The notes below the pieces were generated by a model. The model was not told the DNA's origin. It searched no databases and was given only the letters and a program-made list of their open reading frames with translations. This document shows positions 60,688-64,000 of a stretch of DNA of 64,000 bases, piece after piece. The translations under genes were made by a program, and so were the position numbers. Source of the DNA: Caldimonas tepidiphila (GTDB lineage Bacteria > Pseudomonadota > Gammaproteobacteria > Burkholderiales > Burkholderiaceae_C); contig NZ_QXMG01000014.1 of assembly GCF_003569765.1 (NCBI RefSeq), positions 43,916-107,915 on the forward strand. Direction: 5' to 3'. Within the stretch, counting starts at the first letter, position 1; every line of letters begins with the position of its first letter.

Positions 60688-62547
60688 TCAAGCCGCCTGC
60701 TCGCCGCCCCGCACGTCGAACTCGACCTTCCAGCGCTCGCCGCCGCCCGCCGCGCCGGACTGGGGCAGCGCCTCGAGCTCCAGCGTGCCGGCCTCGGTGA
60801 CCTTGGCGTGCAGCTTCACCGGCACCACCTCGCCGGGCTGGCGCCCCTCGGCGGGCAGCGTGGCCTGGATCTCCTCCAGCTCCTGCAGCTCCTCGGGCGT
60901 CCAGAAGTCGAGCACGGTGCCGACCTGGTCCTGGCGCCGCACCGAGGAGCCGAAGAAGCGGAAGTGCACCGGCTCGCCGACGACGAGGCCGAACTCCTGC
61001 TCGGGCAGCGGCGCGTCGCTGCCCTCCTCCATCCCAAAGGGCGCGACGCACAGCGCCTGGATCGGCGGCTCCAGCCCCGGCACCGCCGGCATCGCCGACT
61101 CGATCGCGACGTAGTAGGACTGCGCCGTGCCGCCGCGGATGCGCACGCCGCGCCCGCGCCGCACATGGCCGTAGTAGGCCGCGCCGCGCGCCACCGCGAG
61201 GTCGAGGTCCGCGCCCGCGAGCGCGCGCGCCGGCGCGGCACCCTCGGCGGCGAGCCAGCCGTTGAGCGTCGCCATCGTGCGCTCGGCGAGCAGCGAGGAC
61301 TTGAACACGCCGCCGTTGAACAGCACCGCGGTCGGGTGCAGGAAGCTGGCGTTCGCGTGCTGCGCGCCGGCGAAGCCCTCCAGCTCCGCGAGCGCGCCCA
61401 CCTGCCGCCCGAGGAAGGCGGCAAGGTGGCGCGTCACCGCCGCGTCCTGCGCGTAGGGCAGGCCGAGCTGCGTCAGGCCCGCGCGGGTGCGCGTCACAGG
61501 CCGCGCCGTCGCGTCCACCTGCGGGAAGAAGCCTTCGAGGATGGTCGCGGTGACCTCCTCGCGCGTGAGCTCGGTGCGGATCGAGCCGCCGATCAGGCGC
61601 GAGCCGCGGCTGGCCACGACGATCGGCCAGGTCCCGGCGTTCGCGTCGGCCAGCAGCGCCTCCTTGCCGGCGCGGCAGGCGTAGGTCAGCGCGCGCATCT
61701 GCGTCGGGTCGAGCTGCGTGCCGTTCGCCGCGAGCTTGCGCGCGACGACGTGCGCGAGCGCGAGGTCCATGTTGTCGCCGCCGAGCAGGATGTGCTCGCC
61801 GACCGCGACGCGGTGCAGCTCCAGGTTGCCCTCGCGCTCGTGCACCGCGATCAGCGAGAAGTCGCTGGTGCCGCCGCCGACGTCCACCACCAGGATGATG
61901 TCGCCCGGCCGGACCTCCTTGCGCCACGCGCCGCCGCTGTTCTGGATCCAGCTGTAGAGCGCGGCCTGCGGCTCCTCCAGCAGCGTGAGCTGCTCGTAGC
62001 CGGCGGCCTTGGCGGCCTCGGCGGTCAGCTCGCGCGCGGCCGGATCGAACGAGGCCGGGATCGTCACGGTGACGTTCTGAGCGCGCAGCGGCGCGTCCGG
62101 GTGCGCGTGGTCCCAGGCCCGGCGCAGGTGGTCCAGGTAGCGGATCGACGCCTCCAGCGGCGAGACGTGCGGCACCTCGGCCGGCGAGCCCGGCGGCAGG
62201 ATCGCCGCGCGGCGATCCACCCCCGGATGGCAGAGCCAGCTCTTCGCGCTCGACACGAGCCGGATCGGCGTCGTCGCGCCGCGGCTGCGCGCCATCTCGC
62301 CCACCGCGTAGTCCGCCCCGCCCCAGGGCAGGCTCAGCTCGCCGGGGGCCAGCTCGTCGGCATGCGGCAGGTAGAGGAAGGACGGCAGCAGCGGCGGCTG
62401 CTCCACCGCGCCGGGGCCGGTGAGCTGCGGGATCGGCAGCACGCCGTGCTGCGTCTTCTCGCCGTCGCTTGCCGCGAGGTCCACCCAGGACACCGCGCTG
62501 TGGGTGGTGCCGAGATCGACACCGATGGCATAGCGGGATTCGTTCAT
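60688..62547 (-). CDS. Hsp70-like chaperone, short
   Basis: A 619-residue Hsp70-family protein. Phosphate 1 is IGVDLGTTHSAVSWVD, phosphate 2 VVDVGGGTSDFSLI, adenosine motif LFNGGVFKSSLLAERTMATLNGW. The substrate-binding part is short and reduced to a beta-type segment (PGEVVPVKLHAKVTEAGTLELEAL). Its ATG shares one base with the TGA of the DUF2760 gene, indicating translational coupling. The extra upstream GTG would add one residue only. The partner Hsp70 gene follows on the same strand. Client and partner J protein are inferred. Confidence 0.87.
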   Translation of the reverse strand: MNESRYAIGVDLGTTHSAVSWVDLAASDGEKTQHGVLPIPQLTGPGAVEQPPLLPSFLYLPHADELAPGELSLPWGGADYAVGEMARSRGATTPIRLVSSAKSWLCHPGVDRRAAILPPGSPAEVPHVSPLEASIRYLDHLRRAWDHAHPDAPLRAQNVTVTIPASFDPAARELTAEAAKAAGYEQLTLLEEPQAALYSWIQNSGGAWRKEVRPGDIILVVDVGGGTSDFSLIAVHEREGNLELHRVAVGEHILLGGDNMDLALAHVVARKLAANGTQLDPTQMRALTYACRAGKEALLADANAGTWPIVVASRGSRLIGGSIRTELTREEVTATILEGFFPQVDATARPVTRTRAGLTQLGLPYAQDAAVTRHLAAFLGRQVGALAELEGFAGAQHANASFLHPTAVLFNGGVFKSSLLAERTMATLNGWLAAEGAAPARALAGADLDLAVARGAAYYGHVRRGRGVRIRGGTAQSYYVAIESAMPAVPGLEPPIQALCVAPFGMEEGSDAPLPEQEFGLVVGEPVHFRFFGSSVRRQDQVGTVLDFWTPEELQELEEIQATLPAEGRQPGEVVPVKLHAKVTEAGTLELEALPQSGAAGGGERWKVEFDVRGGEQAA

Positions 62548-63140
62548 CACAGTTCCACCTCCGCCTGGGCGACGACCGAGGCGTCATGGCGCTCGGCCAG
62601 CTTCGGCAGGCGCACCGCGGTGACGCGCCAGCCGCGATGGCTCAAGTGACCGGTGAAGGGCGGCTTGCCGACCACGTTGCCGGTGAGCCGGACTGCCGAC
62701 GCGTCGAAGCCCTCGGGCACCGTGACGCGGCTGCCCTCGGCCTCGGTGCGCACCGGCTCGATGCTGAAATGCTCGCGCAGCACCTTGCGGCAGCCCTCGT
62801 GCACGAGGCGCGCGGCGACGCCGATGTCGGCGTCCGAGTAGCCGGAGAGGTTCTCCTGCGTGAAGTCAATCAGCCGCGCCTCGCGCTGCAGCAGCCCGAG
62901 CAGCTGCAGCGCGGCGTCGGGCGTGGCCTCCTTCAGTACCACCGGCGGCGGGGGCGGCGGCGCGACGACCGGGGCCGGCGCGGGCGCGGGCGGCTCGGGG
63001 GGCGGCGGCGCCGCGACCTCGTCGCGCGAGGGGATGCGCGCGGCGTAGTCGGCGTCAGACAGGATGCCGAAGAAGGCGCCGAAGGCCATCGAGACGCGGC
63101 GCATGAAGGAAGGTTTTTCGGGCGGGTTCGGAGTGCTCAT
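62547..63140 (-). CDS. DUF2760 domain protein
   Basis: A 197-residue protein with an N-terminal Pro/Ala-rich disordered stretch (PPPPEPPAPAPAPVV) and a C-terminal DUF2760 domain (ALQLLGLLQREARLIDFTQENLSGYSDADIGVAARLVHEGCRKVLREHF, ending in beta strands). A short hydrophobic helix near residues 12-25 (FMRRVSMAFGAFFGIL) could be a membrane tether. DUF2760 genes recur in front of these Hsp70 pairs in proteobacteria, which supports a joint function. The ATG at 63140 is the first of two; its stop overlaps the next gene's start by one base. Confidence 0.82.
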   Translation of the reverse strand: MSTPNPPEKPSFMRRVSMAFGAFFGILSDADYAARIPSRDEVAAPPPPEPPAPAPAPVVAPPPPPPVVLKEATPDAALQLLGLLQREARLIDFTQENLSGYSDADIGVAARLVHEGCRKVLREHFSIEPVRTEAEGSRVTVPEGFDASAVRLTGNVVGKPPFTGHLSHRGWRVTAVRLPKLAERHDASVVAQAEVEL

Positions 63141-63474
63141 CGAAGGTGGCCGGGTCCTGGGGCGGCGCCGGCCGGTGTACGCGACGGCTGGCCGCTGTGG
63201 CGATCGGCCCGGGCCGCGCATGCGACGCCCGGGCGGGCAGAAAGATGCGCATTCGCGCACGGTTTGCGGCGAATTCTATGTGGCGCCGCCGCATTGCCGG
63301 GGCGCGCAGCCCCTCTGCGGGCACGCAGGCAGGGAAACGGGCATGCGATGTGCCCGCGCCGGGCGGCGCAAGCGTCACCGCGCGGAAATGCGCCTGCGGC
63401 CAGAATGGGGTCCGGCGGTGCGCCTGCGGGCCGGCGCCGCCCCCTCCACCCTTTGACCCAAGAAAGCGAGATCG
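63141..63474. other. 334-base gap upstream of the Hsp70 operon
   Basis: The divergent gap between the DUF2760 operon and the small acidic gene shows no gene. On the minus strand TAGAAT (63279-63274 region) could be a -10 box, but no convincing -35 or heat-shock (sigma32) promoter is seen. Several GC-rich inverted repeats are present, of the kind common in this genome. Confidence 0.35.
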
Positions 63475-63717
63475 ATGCCCACGCCGCAAGACGACTGGAT
63501 CGACGAATGCGCCGCCCGGCTGCGCGAACTGGTGCCCGAGCTGGATGAAGCGACCGCGCGGGACCTCGCCGGCGAGCTGTGGGAGGAGGCCTCCGGCGTG
63601 ATGGAGCCTGCCGAAGCAGCGGAGATGGAGATGCGGGTGCGCCTGCAGGAGAGCGCCGGAACCGACGAGGACGACGAGGCCGGCGAGCCGGGTCAGGACC
63701 AGCCGCCGATCCACTGA
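63475..63717 (+). CDS. Small acidic hypothetical protein
   Basis: An 80-residue very acidic protein (DDWIDECAARLRELVPELDEATARDLAGELWEEASGVMEPAEAAEMEM...). It is helical, with a tail rich in Asp/Glu/Gly. Family not recognised. AAGAAAGCGAG before the ATG gives a fair ribosome site. It is divergent from the Hsp70 operon and convergent with the integrase fragment. Confidence 0.65.
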   Translation: MPTPQDDWIDECAARLRELVPELDEATARDLAGELWEEASGVMEPAEAAEMEMRVRLQESAGTDEDDEAGEPGQDQPPIH

Positions 63718-63777
63718 CAGGCCGCCGCGGCGCCGTCGGACAGACAGGCGCGCTTCCTCGCGCGGCCACGGTTCCGT

Positions 63778-63951
63778 TCAGATCGCGTCGAGCGGGCTGC
63801 GCACGCCGAACCCGCCGCGGTTCAGCACGTGCGTGTAGACCTGCGTCGTCGCCACATCGGCGTGGCCCAGCAGTTCCTGCACCGTGCGGATGTCGTAGCC
63901 GGCCTGGAGCATGTGGGTGGCGAAGCTGTGGCGCAGCACATGGGTACGTAT
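63778..63951 (-). pseudogene. 3' end of an integron-type integrase
   Basis: The minus strand encodes 57 residues, [33 protein letters not shown] and [21 protein letters not shown], in order, ending at TGA 63780-63778. This is the end of a tyrosine recombinase of the IntI type, with conserved Arg (RHSFATH), His-x-x-Leu-Gly-His (LLGH) and the nucleophile Tyr (VYTHV). Upstream of RTHVLRH an in-frame TGA (63954-63952) and unrelated sequence follow. The gene is broken there, probably by an insertion or an assembly joint. Confidence 0.8.
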
Positions 63952-63983
63952 TCAGCCGGGGTGCTGAACTGAGGATCAGCCGG
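63952..63983. repeat. Short direct repeats at the integrase break
   Basis: TCAGCCGG occurs at 63952-63959 and again at 63976-63983, 16 bases apart, in the sequence joined to the integrase fragment. Repeated short motifs at an end are typical of some insertion sequences, notably the IS21 group, but no transposase is in view before the window ends at 64000. Confidence 0.4.
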
Positions 63984-64000
63984 CGGGCTGGGGCAGGAGG

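Noticed and set aside
63952..63983. An attC or attI site at the integrase fragment
   Set aside because: The direct repeat lacks the paired inverse core sites, and a recombination site would not lie inside the coding part of the integrase.

Overview
The window is very GC-rich chromosomal DNA from a betaproteobacterium, most likely of the Burkholderiales. The signs are three Bug-type solute receptors, an HU protein fused to a lysine/alanine-rich H1-like tail, a PEP-CTERM protein, PsrA-type and IclR-type control of acyl-CoA metabolism, and the family composition generally. I cannot name the genus. No tRNA, rRNA or CRISPR array was seen.

Layout. 1-12.3 kb: the 3' part of a diguanylate cyclase; an arsenic operon (arsR, arsI, LMW-PTP type arsC, acr3); small stress-type proteins; a Ser/Gly/Thr repeat protein; an L,D-transpeptidase; a large CHASE3-PAS-GGDEF-EAL protein; and a PsrA-like repressor with a CAAAC-N4-GTTTG operator in front of fadD. 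12.3-25.2 kb: GNAT, a divergent LysR/SDR pair, glycerate 2-kinase divergent from a Tat-type pectate lyase (PL10), a convergent MepK/LdtD cell-wall pair, MgtC, a YihY membrane protein, a strong small-RNA candidate (sigma70 promoter, three hairpins, intrinsic terminator), a patatin phospholipase, YjbQ and HU-H1. 25.2-28.7 kb: a small protein with an inverted repeat against its ribosome site, then a MASE1 histidine kinase whose 3' end overlaps a NarL-type response regulator.

28.9-45.5 kb is one catabolic region around an IclR regulator. Leftward lie a PaaH-like 3-hydroxyacyl-CoA dehydrogenase, a PimC/PimD-like acyl-CoA dehydrogenase pair, glutaryl-CoA dehydrogenase and a lipoprotein hydrolase. 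Rightward lie two acyl-CoA ligases, a class II aldolase, a 2-hydroxyacid dehydrogenase and three Bug receptors. A shared motif (CYGC-N3-GCAGAAC) occurs four times at the promoters of this region and suggests one regulon. The enzymes fit beta-oxidation of a dicarboxylate such as pimelate to glutaryl-CoA and crotonyl-CoA.

45.5-57.7 kb: ribA, a PEP-CTERM protein, a HAF-repeat protein with a His-rich tail just before a copper radical oxidase, a second and unrelated arsenate reductase, DsbA-like and CopD-like proteins, a J-domain protein, a pectin-type SGNH esterase, and an alpha/beta hydrolase with a TGA at codon 11 where the family has Trp.

57.7-64 kb: an operon DUF2760 - Hsp70-like - Hsp70-like (DUF3731 type), which with the nearby J protein looks like a dedicated chaperone system of unknown client. 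The right edge holds only the last 57 codons of an integron-type integrase, cut by unrelated sequence that carries a short direct repeat. The least explained parts are the Hsp70 operon, the HAF/copper-oxidase pair, the small RNA and the IclR regulon.
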